NCBI GenBank assembly: GCA_030159075.1
Contig: BROG01000371.1
Coordinates: 1 to 64,000 of the forward strand
Length of the DNA stretch: 64,000 nucleotides
Direction of reading: 5' to 3'
Source: Atrina japonica
Lineage: Eukaryota; Mollusca; Bivalvia; Pterioida; Pinnidae
The notes beneath the pieces are model-generated. The model ran no database searches. It had not been told where the DNA came from and saw only the letters and a list, made by a program, of their open reading frames with translations. The position numbers and the translations under genes were made by a program. This document shows positions 62,601 to 63,415 of the stretch, one piece after another (within the stretch, counting starts at the first letter, position 1; the number at the start of each line of letters is the position of its first letter).

Positions 62601-63415
62601 CAGCAGTACAGCATAACAAAAATGCTTTACTCATATTGTATTACACTAGGTAATGTGACTGTATGATGTAGCATCTTTTTCTTAATTGAAGTCTTTCTCT
62701 AGTGATGAATAAACATGCAAGAAGTAGACTATAACAACTGAGGTGAAATAAATCAAGCATTTTGCACTGAATTCAAGCACTTTTCACTGGTATTTCTATT
62801 TTTCATTAGGCACTTTTTGAAGACTATAGTTTATTTTCAAGCACTTTTCAAGGTCTGTGCAAACCCTGTATTATCCCGGACATCCTGTAGATTTGATTTT
62901 AAATTTTAGCTGTGACATCTGATATTTGATATAAATCTATGGATAATCATATTGTTTAATCATATTTAAAAGTCTTTTCTACAAACTAATAGAGGTTCAT
63001 TTTATATTCCATCAATGCTACATGTACATGCAACTTTTACTCCATGAGAAATAAGTCGCAAAAAGGGCCCAGTATTAGTCACCTGGATGGCCCCACTCCC
63101 ACCCACACCCCCCTAATGACATATACTTGAGCAAAGATGAGTTATTCATATGTCTGAAAATAATAATTACAGGAATGATAATTTCTTCAGAAATAATAAA
63201 CAGAAATATTTCAAGATAATAGAAAAAATGACATAGATTTTGATATTATTGAAATTATGTGAAATAGACCCTTCAATATTGATTGGAATTTATCGTTTAC
63301 CTGTCTGTACATTCGTATTGTCCGGTTCCGGCATCAATACATTCGCAGGTGTAGTCACAACCGTCTTGCCAGATTTCTCCGGTACCGTATTCAACACCTT
63401 TGTACACACATTTTC
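10212..63415 (-). CDS. Giant multi-VWC, ShK and Tyr/Pro-rich extracellular protein (partial, 5' end outside window)
   Basis: Spliced from 53 exons resolved here (52 per transcript). Twenty-five VWC modules follow one plan: C1-C5 in the first-half exon (C-x-Y-x-G...QGxxWxDGC...CxCxD...YxC), C6-C10 in the second-half exon (CPxYxxLPxxCxLVxDPxDPCCxxPxC), then a Pro/Thr-rich linker of ~20-70 residues. Every first-half exon is phase 1 to 2 and every second-half exon phase 2 to 1. With one V24 alternative the sum is 10,955 nt: 2 nt of a split codon, 3650 codons and stop. Order: V1-V23, three ShK domains, V24, V25, stop. V4 carries an ~860-residue Tyr/Pro/Gly/Thr repeat. VWC and ShK are extracellular disulfide-rich folds, so the protein is presumably secreted, but no signal peptide is in the window. 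A plain automatic name would be kielin/chordin-like or mucin-like protein. An adhesive, mucus, shell or periostracum matrix role is inference; BMP binding, known for some VWC proteins, is the main alternative. Confidence 0.85.
11025..11114. mobile_element. TTAA-flanked palindromic MITE
   Basis: Reverse-oriented copy (TTAACTCATCAACCCTGAAA ... GGGGTGAATGGGTTAA). It abuts the GGGGCATTAGC element starting at 11111, sharing its TTAA. Confidence 0.75.
11111..11473. mobile_element. GGGGCATTAGC-family MITE, full-length copy
   Basis: 363 bp from TTAAAGGAACATTAGCTATG to CTACTGCCCCTTTAA, with ends in inverted orientation. Internal landmarks: ACTACTTGTACTTGATGTAC, a central GAGTTAATTACTTG and TATATCTCTTATTTCTTTTT. 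Near full-length copies lie at 22766-23211, 30329-30700, 52867-53235 and 57316-57653, all in introns. Confidence 0.8.
11539..11653 (-). CDS. V25 first-half VWC exon
   Basis: 115 nt, phase 1 to 2. CHYGGNSYNQGETWSDGC then CKLTCSCTS and YQCQQK: C1-C5 complete. Donor GTAAGT, acceptor TTTACAG. Confidence 0.9.
12107..12600. repeat. 41-bp minisatellite (~12 copies)
   Basis: Unit starts GAGCCAGTAAGTAGCCATTC and ends TTACCACAT. The period of 41 bp is seen at 12107, 12148 and on. It lies in the V24-V25 intron. Substitutions are few, so the array is young. Confidence 0.92.
13095..13180 (-). CDS. V24 second-half VWC exon (degenerate)
   Basis: 86 nt, the shortest second-half exon. CPIFNLPEGWRLVTVPGQCC then PVVQPNPI. 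The usual C7 is Trp (EGW) and C10 is absent (PVVQ), so only C6, C8 and C9 remain. No linker. Acceptor CTTTTAG, donor GTAAGT. Confidence 0.85.
13227..13440. mobile_element. Palindromic element related to the TTAA family (long variant)
   Basis: About 215 bp with inverted ends (TAACTCATAAACCCCTGTGG ... GACTTCAGGGGTTGGCAG). Each half contains the motif AGTAGAC or its complement. Related copies: 41423-41635, 47025-47237, parts near 33620-33715, 34050-34125 and 48190-48280. Confidence 0.6.
13534..13830. repeat. ~22-bp AT-rich minisatellite
   Basis: About a dozen variants of TAGATATCAATATTATTTTC in the V24-V25 intron interval upstream of exon 13095-13180. Degenerate. Confidence 0.8.
14340..14600. 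repeat. 26-bp minisatellite
   Basis: Unit GCTCACAATTTTTACCCTAA plus AGTAGT, about ten copies decaying toward 14600. In the intron between the V24 exons. Confidence 0.85.
15160..15280 (-). CDS. V24 first-half VWC exon, alternative b
   Basis: 121 nt, phase 1 to 2. CTDANGVTRQHGESWTNGC, then NFTCIDGKIKTLQL. C1, C2 and C4 are present; the usual C3 (Phe) and C5 (Thr) are absent. Acceptor TTATATAG, donor GTAAGA. Same length and phases as 15320-15440 and separated from it by 39 nt, so the two are probably used one at a time. Confidence 0.8.
15281..15319 (-). other. 39-nt spacer with donor and acceptor between the alternative V24 exons
   Basis: Starts GTGAGT and ends TTATATAG on the minus strand. 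The smallest other intron I mapped in this gene is 116 nt (49637-49752). Splicing this spacer out shifts the frame to a TAG in the second exon; retaining it gives TGA at once. Confidence 0.8.
15320..15440 (-). CDS. V24 first-half VWC exon, alternative a
   Basis: 121 nt, phase 1 to 2. GCTSDDGQSHADGSSWVTQC then CTCQNGRIQCFKL: all of C1-C5. Acceptor TTTTACATAG, donor GTGAGT. Joins in frame to ShK3 upstream and to 13095-13180 downstream. Confidence 0.82.
17226..17387 (-). CDS. ShK domain 3 exon
   Basis: 162 nt, phase 1 to 1. GCHDLQPAMC, SSVCSNSAYEEWANKNC, CNRC: six cysteines of the ShKT pattern, then a short TVTTPI tail leading to V24. Preceded by a Ser/Thr-rich linker. Acceptor TCTGACAG, donor GTAAGT. 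Confidence 0.88.
17598..17785 (-). mobile_element. tRNA-derived SINE fragment (second family)
   Basis: Minus-strand head GGCTGAGTGGTTTAAAGC resembles a tRNA-Leu/Ser A box. The body (TTTAATGGTGGAGGAGAGAA, ACCACCAATCTTTCGCATG, CTCACAAAATTAG on plus) recurs near 36629-36760, 42787-42903 and 58262-58415. In the 58 kb copy a B box (GGTTCAAATCC on minus) is visible. Confidence 0.6.
17964..18075. repeat. (CA)n microsatellite
   Basis: About 37 uninterrupted AC units, then imperfect ACACCC variants. ORFs reading THTHTH or VCVCVC here are artefacts. Confidence 0.97.
18112..18270 (-). CDS. ShK domain 2 exon
   Basis: 159 nt, phase 1 to 1. CYHTPVITTPVSLPTD linker, then CKDALSNCAEYGKDSC, FADWALTNC and FCNL; the last Cys codon is split across the donor (T at the exon end, GT from the next exon). 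Six-cysteine ShKT pattern. Acceptor ATCTTGTAG, donor GTAAGT. Confidence 0.88.
18360..18830. repeat. ~36-bp degenerate minisatellite
   Basis: Units resemble ACACATTATCTCCTATA then CAGAAAGTGCTATAAGA. In the ShK1-ShK2 intron. Confidence 0.85.
18951..19880 (-). repeat. 33-bp minisatellite (~28 copies) open in frame with the preceding exon
   Basis: Minus-strand unit encodes NDTIQLLTFDE (11 codons) with variants FTFDE, TSDE, VDT, and VYTLQLQTFDE near the low-coordinate end. It starts seven bases after the ShK1 exon boundary at 19888. Because the period is a multiple of three, the upstream frame stays open to a TGA at 18935-18937. A strong donor (GTAAGT) precedes it, so I call it intronic. Confidence 0.9.
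19888..20144 (-). CDS. V23 second-half VWC fused to ShK domain 1, one exon
   Basis: 257 nt, phase 2 to 1. CPVYVELPSFCKLDTIQGEC, CKRLNC completes V23; a Thr/Pro linker (TPAPTQVSTKPTRK) follows; then CDWCRDAINNCEAYGQSAC, YESWAKRNC and YCNLC form ShK1, with one extra leading Cys. This is the only exon combining the two domain types. Donor GTAAGT after TGTG; acceptor TTTCTACAG. Confidence 0.88.
20270..20815. repeat. 34-bp minisatellite resembling the V23b splice acceptor
   Basis: About 16 copies of TACTGGATATCTGTCTAAGA plus TATTACAATACATA. On the minus strand each reads TAGACAG-ATATCCAGTATATG, against CTACAG-ATGTCCAGTATATG at the real acceptor of exon 19888-20144. Confidence 0.9.
20845..21375. 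repeat. 35-bp minisatellite with acceptor-like units
   Basis: About 15 copies of GTCTACTGGATATCTATAAA plus GAGATGTAACTGTAT. Minus-strand units read CATCTCTTTATAG-ATATCCAGTA, which also looks like a pyrimidine tract plus AG. Confidence 0.9.
21753..21864 (-). CDS. V23 first-half VWC exon
   Basis: 112 nt, phase 1 to 2. CIYKGRIYQPGQSWSDGC, CDFNCNCEN, FTCSP. C1-C5 complete. Donor GTCAGT, acceptor ATATTGCAG. Confidence 0.88.
22134..22350. repeat. ~38-bp minisatellite
   Basis: Repeats of TTCACAAAATGTGAATCCCC followed by TGATTTATAATATCACA in the V22b-V23a intron. A related repeated segment GGTGCTGAAGTCCTAG lies at 21930-22070. Confidence 0.85.
22388..22623 (-). CDS. V22 second-half VWC exon
   Basis: 236 nt, phase 2 to 1. 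CPIYNNLPSSRCYLVRVDGQ, CCSEPRC, then a linker that is Tyr/Asn/Gly-rich (PDYNYAGSYVAGQNTTGSRN) rather than Pro/Thr-rich. Donor GTATGT. Confidence 0.9.
22766..23211. mobile_element. GGGGCATTAGC-family MITE containing a nested TTAA MITE
   Basis: Ends TTAAAGGGGCATTATAGCTG and TAGCTAATGCCTCTTTAA. The TTAA element at 22952-23025 interrupts it exactly at the TTAA of GATTAACTCAACC, which is intact in the copy at 30329-30700. Confidence 0.85.
22952..23025. mobile_element. TTAA MITE nested in another MITE
   Basis: 74 bp including both TTAA copies: TTAACTCATTCACCCCTAAA ... TTCTGGGGTTGAGGAGTTAA. The filled and empty sites show duplication of TTAA. Confidence 0.85.
23366..23495 (-). CDS. V22 first-half VWC exon
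   Basis: 130 nt, the longest first-half exon, phase 1 to 2. CVFANKAGEYLVYNEGEKW has a five-residue insertion before the Trp; then NDGCDYTCECKDGASGYYEC. Donor GTACGT. Confidence 0.9.
23822..24117 (-). CDS. V21 second-half VWC exon
   Basis: 296 nt, phase 2 to 1. CPQLPLSLPTYCRKVTIAGQ, CCPKLSC, then a ~70-residue Pro/Thr linker (TPAPTDGLG, TQPAGTQAPTFPGKG). First in transcript order of the 'GQCC' subgroup. Donor GTAAAG. Confidence 0.9.
24699..24819 (-). CDS. V21 first-half VWC exon
   Basis: 121 nt, phase 1 to 2. CAYKGKVYQQGQSWSDGC, QYTCTCENAAKGEYKC. Donor GTATGT, acceptor TTTTATAG. Confidence 0.9.
24883..24937. repeat. (AT)n microsatellite
   Basis: About 27 AT units in the V20b-V21a intron. 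Confidence 0.97.
25384..25575. repeat. Dispersed repeat shared with 10540-10820
   Basis: Both copies contain GATGTGTTTGTGAAACACAA, CAACAAATTTTTGCAATGTC, CTACATTTTGACCC, GATGATCCAAACA and TCAGGC-GGGGG-ATAAAA. Structure unknown. Confidence 0.6.
25609..25853 (-). CDS. V20 second-half VWC exon
   Basis: 245 nt, phase 2 to 1. CRIYTGLPSYCTLAVDPKDP, CCRVPVC, then a mixed linker (TPLIDTVNGSATPAPNQ, VNPYQSSG). Donor GTAGTG. Confidence 0.9.
26770..26887 (-). CDS. V20 first-half VWC exon
   Basis: 118 nt, phase 1 to 2. CRYTDYTVHAQGSSWEDGC, MYRCTCLDATQNSYKC. The usual Y-K-G is changed to YTD. Donor GTACGT. Confidence 0.88.
27242..27265. repeat. G homopolymer (24)
   Basis: 24 consecutive G in the V19b-V20a intron. 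The length may be unreliable because such runs are hard to sequence. Confidence 0.9.
27460..27638 (-). CDS. V19 second-half VWC exon
   Basis: 179 nt, phase 2 to 1. CPQYYNLPWFCRFEPDPQDQ, CCRKARC, then a Thr/Pro/Val linker (TTPQPVVTTPRPTQ). Donor GTGAGA. Confidence 0.9.
27890..28165 (-). mobile_element. tRNA-derived SINE
   Basis: Minus-strand head GTGGCTCTGCGGTAGAGTGC (A box) and GGGTTCGAGTCCC (B box), followed by the body shared with 2753-3024. The better preserved of the two copies. Confidence 0.82.
28296..28410 (-). CDS. V19 first-half VWC exon
   Basis: 115 nt, phase 1 to 2. CIYKGKIYTQGQTWRDGC, QLDCECYDAARGQYRC. Donor GTAAGT, acceptor TTTTACAG. Confidence 0.92.
28849..29102 (-). CDS. V18 second-half VWC exon
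   Basis: 254 nt, phase 2 to 1. CPTFDNIPSNCHLVADQNDP, CCVVPNC, then a Pro/Thr/Gly linker (TTALPVVVPTPVQSSF). Donor GTAATA. Confidence 0.9.
29517..29631 (-). CDS. V18 first-half VWC exon
   Basis: 115 nt, phase 1 to 2. CVYKGVYYKQGQSWDDGC, DKTCTCDDVINNLYSC. Donor GTTTGT. Confidence 0.9.
29993..30216 (-). CDS. V17 second-half VWC exon
   Basis: 224 nt, phase 2 to 1. CQRYPNLPSYCQLVKDNNNP, CCAVPYC, then linker NTPLNTVPPQYQTFLPTT. Donor GTGATT. Confidence 0.9.
30329..30700. mobile_element. GGGGCATTAGC-family MITE, intact at the TTAA site
   Basis: TTAAAGGGGGCAATAGCTG ... CACAGCTAATGCCCCTCTAA. Contains the uninterrupted GATTAACTCAACCTTACTAT, which is the empty site for the insertion at 22952-23025. 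Confidence 0.82.
30986..31097 (-). CDS. V17 first-half VWC exon
   Basis: 112 nt, phase 1 to 2. CFYKGQIYTQGQQWDDGC, QYHCECVNQMTGQYKC. Donor GTAAGT. Confidence 0.92.
31698..31960 (-). CDS. V16 second-half VWC exon
   Basis: 263 nt, phase 2 to 1. CTFYNRVPSACTLVPDPNDP, TCCKVPDC (one extra residue before CC), then linker PGVAPSPGTVRPLNPVYG and TTPVPTIMV. Donor GTAAAT. Confidence 0.9.
32606..32783. mobile_element. Palindromic element, 'aaggccac' family
   Basis: Ends CAGTCATACCAGTCTACAAA-GGCCAC and GCAAGTTTGACTGTA are inverted. A related full copy is at 48443-48622 and parts lie near 4168-4245 and 53652-53795. Confidence 0.6.
33019..33133 (-). CDS. V16 first-half VWC exon
   Basis: 115 nt, phase 1 to 2. 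CVYNGQAYRQGQQWYDGC, DKICRCENATSGFYRC. Acceptor TTTTACAG, donor GTAAAA. Joins exon 34604-34770 through a GC-AG intron. Confidence 0.9.
34602..34603 (-). other. Non-canonical GC splice donor
   Basis: The minus strand reads GTCG-GCAAGTATTG. No GT donor nearby gives the required phase 1 without a stop: AA-GTATTG is phase 2, and T-GTGAAT would make TAA with the next exon. GCAAGT matches the known GC-AG donor consensus. Confidence 0.7.
34604..34770 (-). CDS. V15 second-half VWC exon
   Basis: 167 nt, phase 2 to 1. CARTPQVPSYCTLVQDPNDQ, CCQTLYC, then linker TTPGPTKPGQHGHPITGTP. The 3' boundary rests on the GC donor. Confidence 0.82.
35700..35814 (-). CDS. V15 first-half VWC exon
   Basis: 115 nt, phase 1 to 2. 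CVYHGKIYKQGQKWDDGC, LFQCECIDEHSGRYKC. Donor GTTTGC, acceptor TTGTAG. Confidence 0.9.
35915..36205. repeat. ~53-bp tandem repeat
   Basis: About five degenerate units containing TCAACACATGTTGAACTAGA and TCTAAAATACAA; TCAACATGTGTTGA is itself palindromic. In the V14b-V15a intron. Confidence 0.8.
36255..36451 (-). CDS. V14 second-half VWC exon
   Basis: 197 nt, phase 2 to 1. CPSYPAPKQGCQLVTDPSDQ, CCQAPVC, then linker NSTNPFTVITGDKGTFYG and a QQPQNPQNP run. Donor GTACGT. Confidence 0.9.
36870..37020. repeat. Tandem copies of an exon end with its donor
   Basis: TATCATCACAGTTGATATG occurs near 36888, 36930 and 37000, with a shortened copy near 36975. The copy at 37000 is the real end of exon V14a. 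The others carry a GTAAGG at the same place. Confidence 0.75.
36999..37113 (-). CDS. V14 first-half VWC exon
   Basis: 115 nt, phase 1 to 2. CVYNGVPYRQGQTWNVGC, EKVCRCDDAHTGHINC. The usual W-x-D-G-C is changed to WNVGC. Donor GTAAGG. Confidence 0.9.
38084..38238 (-). CDS. V13 second-half VWC exon
   Basis: 155 nt, phase 2 to 1. CTNLNSIPLTCTLKYNPEDP, CCPKPDC, then a compact Pro-rich linker ending KQPPPQP. Donor GTAGGT. Confidence 0.9.
38883..38997 (-). CDS. V13 first-half VWC exon
   Basis: 115 nt, phase 1 to 2. CVYNGQFYKQGDKWQDGC, KYVCECVDSMTGRYKC. Donor GTAAGA, acceptor TTTTACAG. Confidence 0.92.
39505..39728 (-). CDS. V12 second-half VWC exon
   Basis: 224 nt, phase 2 to 1. CPQYQQNPACTLIPDPRDPT, CCKIPQC, then linker TQTPSPQPTTPIKLIFGP and a TAGPTTPAQ end. 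Donor GTGAGT. Confidence 0.9.
40542..40656 (-). CDS. V12 first-half VWC exon
   Basis: 115 nt, phase 1 to 2. CIFMGRTYTQGQTWYDGC, DRRCVCVDGRTGHYEC. Donor GTACGT. Confidence 0.92.
41039..41070. repeat. C homopolymer (~32)
   Basis: About 32 consecutive C in the V11b-V12a intron, within a dispersed repeat (ATGTGTTTGAGACACACTAT at its left edge). The true length is uncertain. Confidence 0.9.
41684..41919 (-). CDS. V11 second-half VWC exon
   Basis: 236 nt, phase 2 to 1. CPTYPVRPSCYLVADPKDQC, CKVMYC, then a Pro/Thr/His linker (TPQPQPLHTNPNGHTNSP, TLVPTPSAPSPLPYP). Donor GTACGT. Confidence 0.9.
42950..43640. repeat. 30-bp minisatellite (~22 copies)
   Basis: Unit ACCCTGACTGCTTATATTGA plus CCTACATTGT. 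It starts just past the donor of exon V11a in transcript direction. The 204-codon plus-strand ORF is a by-product of a period divisible by three. Confidence 0.93.
43758..43872 (-). CDS. V11 first-half VWC exon
   Basis: 115 nt, phase 1 to 2. CEYKGSKYHTGDTWQDGC, DYVCECLDDMSGRYKC. Donor GTAAGC. Confidence 0.92.
43958..44024. repeat. (AT)n microsatellite
   Basis: Long TA/AT run with one interruption, in the V10b-V11a intron. Confidence 0.97.
44253..44488 (-). CDS. V10 second-half VWC exon
   Basis: 236 nt, phase 2 to 1. CKQYPDLPAGCTKQTDPNDP, CCQIPVC, then linker TTPAPTPYNPLNPTTPPN. Donor GTAAGT. Confidence 0.92.
44687..44801 (-). CDS. V10 first-half VWC exon
   Basis: 115 nt, phase 1 to 2. CLYNGIPYIQGQTWDEGC, SKKCRCDDAMNNLYTC. 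Donor GTAATT. Confidence 0.9.
45175..45320 (-). CDS. V9 second-half VWC exon
   Basis: 146 nt, phase 2 to 1. CPNFPRTAPGCTFKQDPNDF, CCSIQVC, then a short linker (TTTPAPVPGQTTAPPPTP). Donor GTGAGT. Confidence 0.92.
46017..46128 (-). CDS. V9 first-half VWC exon
   Basis: 112 nt, phase 1 to 2. CVYNGIAYKTGQKWQDGC, KYNCVCENGMVGLYKC. Donor GTGAGT. Confidence 0.92.
46255..46590. repeat. Tandem repeat of ~62-80 bp
   Basis: Units contain CAAGTCAGAAAAATTACACT, GACTAGGATAAAGGCTTCAG and AGACTAGGTCAGAAACACAG. In the V8b-V9a intron. Confidence 0.85.
46631..46911 (-). CDS. V8 second-half VWC exon
   Basis: 281 nt, phase 2 to 1. CKTYNNLPTSCTLVPDPSDP, QCCQIPQC, then a 65-residue linker (TTPPPQPTTPNPYYPVY, PTTQVPTTPAP) with a few Tyr. 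Donor GTTTGT. Confidence 0.92.
47025..47237. mobile_element. Long-variant palindromic element
   Basis: Ends ATCAACCCCTGAGGTCACAT and ATGTGACTACAGGGGTCAGT are inverted; internal copies of the TAGACCATACT-like motif. Same family as 13227-13440. Confidence 0.6.
47760..47874 (-). CDS. V8 first-half VWC exon
   Basis: 115 nt, phase 1 to 2. CIMSGKYYTQGQQWFDGC, NQVCVCEDGRTGYYRC. Donor GTAACC. Confidence 0.92.
48443..48622. mobile_element. Palindromic element, 'aaggccac' family, full copy
   Basis: ACAGTCAAACTGGCATTAAA-GGCCA at the left and TGGCCTTTATTGACAAGTTT-GACTGT at the right are terminal inverted repeats of a ~180-bp element. Its right end is 17 bp from the donor of exon V7b. Confidence 0.7.
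48639..48886 (-). CDS. V7 second-half VWC exon
   Basis: 248 nt, phase 2 to 1. CPNMNGVVPPPNCQIVNNPN, DPCCKMVQC, then linker TTPVPNPFPTGSPVITNS and TTSPTRQPAPK. Donor GTCAGT. Confidence 0.88.
49522..49636 (-). CDS. V7 first-half VWC exon
   Basis: 115 nt, phase 1 to 2. CMYKGIAHDAGQTWQDGC, LYNCECLDQNTGRYRC. Donor GTACGT, acceptor TTAACAG. Preceded by a 116-nt intron, the shortest other intron seen. Confidence 0.92.
49753..49979 (-). CDS. V6 second-half VWC exon
   Basis: 227 nt, phase 2 to 1. CPQYQQTPGCTLETDPKDIC, CKRPVC, then linker TPPPITPTPQPKPGEPAPTP. Donor GTAAGT. Confidence 0.92.
50690..50804 (-). CDS. V6 first-half VWC exon
   Basis: 115 nt, phase 1 to 2. CTYNGVAFKQGETWNDGC, DLVCICEDGMTGFYRC. 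Donor GTAGGA. Confidence 0.92.
51334..51488 (-). CDS. V5 second-half VWC exon
   Basis: 155 nt, phase 2 to 1. CPRITNLAPGCTLVSDIYNP, CCKKPYC, then linker PPTLTPPPVTITPPPQ. Donor GTAAGT. Confidence 0.92.
51670..51890. repeat. ~20-bp minisatellite
   Basis: Degenerate units of GACCACTGACTGACCAAATC / TTGACCACTGATTGATCAGG in the V4b-V5a intron interval upstream of exon V5b. Confidence 0.8.
52548..52665 (-). CDS. V5 first-half VWC exon
   Basis: 118 nt, phase 1 to 2. CVYKGKSYSTGQKWQDGC, DYDCVCEDGMNGIYKC. Donor GTAAGT. Follows the giant V4b exon in the transcript. Confidence 0.92.
52867..53235. mobile_element. GGGGCATTAGC-family MITE, near full-length
   Basis: GAAAGGGGCATTAGCTGTGT ... CACAGCTACCGGTATGTCCC-TTTAA, with central GAGTTAATCAATTAC. 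In the V4b-V5a intron. Confidence 0.8.
53613..53657. repeat. (AT)n microsatellite
   Basis: About 22 AT units, adjoining an 'aaggccac' element fragment (to ~53795). ORFs reading YIYIYI are artefacts. Confidence 0.97.
53916..56593 (-). CDS. V4 second-half VWC plus giant Tyr/Pro/Gly/Thr-rich repeat domain, single exon
   Basis: 2678 nt, phase 2 to 1, 892 codons and no stop. Starts with a normal VWC half (CPTFAQPPASCTLEADPRDP, LCCKIPKC). A PTPSP and PYNPNPNPYN-type spacer follows, then ~800 residues of a short motif GTYPPxxTPYPxGTYPP with spacers such as PNPYQPQP, TVKPVPYP and YFTNAPLYP. Near the C-terminal end three copies of a 99-residue unit are exact in period: the same 7-mer falls at 54111, 54408 and 54705 (297 bp apart). 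One 99-residue unit counts 17 Tyr, no Cys, and few charged residues. The motif position PN-x-T repeats as NYT, NKT, NMT, NET and NLT. The plan resembles Tyr/Pro-rich adhesive or sclerotising matrix proteins, where Tyr may be modified, but I recognise no named homologue. Donor GTAAAT, acceptor CCTAAAG. Confidence 0.9.
53930..55000 (-). repeat. 297-bp coding tandem repeat (three copies)
   Basis: Higher-order repeat inside the V4b exon. GGTATGGATT recurs at 54111, 54408 and 54705 with GGAGTGTAGTTTGGTGG after it each time. The 99-codon units read GTYPPNYTPNPYQPQP, then TPGQTYPPYMTPYPQGTYPP, then TPYPGGTYPPYNPNP and APLYPQGTYPPNKTPYP. Changes between copies are mostly conservative. The outer limits are approximate. 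Confidence 0.85.
57028..57142 (-). CDS. V4 first-half VWC exon
   Basis: 115 nt, phase 1 to 2. CEYKGKTYIQGQQWYDGC, DFLCVCEDGMTGVYRC. Donor GTAAAT. Confidence 0.92.
57316..57653. mobile_element. GGGGCATTAGC-family MITE
   Basis: TTTAAAGGGGCATTAGCTGT ... CACAACTAATGCTCTTTTAA. Directly followed by the AGGCCCATGGGCC element. Confidence 0.78.
57655..58112. mobile_element. Element with ends AGGCCCATGGGCC...TCACCTGA and CCAGGTGAGCTAAAAA
   Basis: The GCTCACCTGA near the left end and TCCAGGTGAGC at the right end are inverted. The interior is non-coding, with a C-run at about 58072-58088. The AGGCCCATGGGCC head is, from memory, common in bivalve genomes. Confidence 0.5.
58113..59473. other. Repeat-bearing part of the V3b-V4a intron
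   Basis: SINE-like body at 58262-58415 with a minus-strand B box GGTTCAAATCC, a short (CA)n near 58600-58620, an inverted pair around CCATTCCAAGTTTTT-CTATG (58530) and CATAG-AAAAACTTGGAATGG (58950), and a 'gagaccac'-like element at 59187-59417. No coding signal. Confidence 0.55.
59474..59703 (-). CDS. V3 second-half VWC exon
   Basis: 230 nt, phase 2 to 1. CPKYVDIPPSCRLSKNPADP, CCQIVEC, then a mucin-like linker (TPGTTPVPTPAGQTPPAG, TPAPTPGSITNQPTPSPAP). Donor GTGAGT. Confidence 0.92.
60140..60254 (-). CDS. V3 first-half VWC exon
   Basis: 115 nt, phase 1 to 2. CVYKGVTYTQGQKWDDGC, DYTCECYDSDHGKYRC. Donor GTAAGT. Confidence 0.92.
60569..60679. mobile_element. 111-bp palindromic MITE
   Basis: Left CTGGACCCAGTTGCACAACA and right TGTTGTGCAACCGGGTCCAG form 20-bp inverted ends with one mismatch. 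AAC flanks the left end and follows the right end, a possible 3-bp duplication. In the V2b-V3a intron. Confidence 0.7.
60948..61165 (-). CDS. V2 second-half VWC exon
   Basis: 218 nt, phase 2 to 1. CAEMTTLKPGCRFIADPDDD, CCLVQIC, then linker QPTPMPGQTTQVPTVVP and VQPGQPLPTPKFPL. Donor GTAAAT. Confidence 0.92.
61504..61618 (-). CDS. V2 first-half VWC exon
   Basis: 115 nt, phase 1 to 2. CVYKNAQYLQGQTWEDGC, SYRCRCDDSSRGIYTC. Donor GTGAAA. Confidence 0.92.
62113..62291 (-). CDS. V1 second-half VWC exon
   Basis: 179 nt, phase 2 to 1. CPQYTGLPDNCRMVNDFANP, CCKKPKC, then linker SGVSTTTPNPILPQTLPP. Donor GTAAGT. Confidence 0.92.
62324..62868. mobile_element. Candidate hAT-like non-autonomous element
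   Basis: Begins CAGGGTTCATGCAACC and ends GGTCTGTGCAAACCCTG; the CAGGGTT/AACCCTG ends fit hAT terminal repeats. Interior repeats of CAAGCACTTTTCCAGGACT (36-bp period at 62360-62465) and inverted CAAGCACTTTTC-like segments near the right end. No clear 8-bp target duplication. Confidence 0.45.
63301..63415 (-). CDS. V1 first-half VWC exon (most 5' exon in window)
   Basis: 115 nt, phase 1 to 2. CVYKGVEYGTGEIWQDGC, DYTCECIDAGTGQYEC. Acceptor TTTTTAG, donor GTAAAC. Its phase-1 acceptor requires a further exon upstream, beyond 64000, so the gene is 5' partial. Confidence 0.92.
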
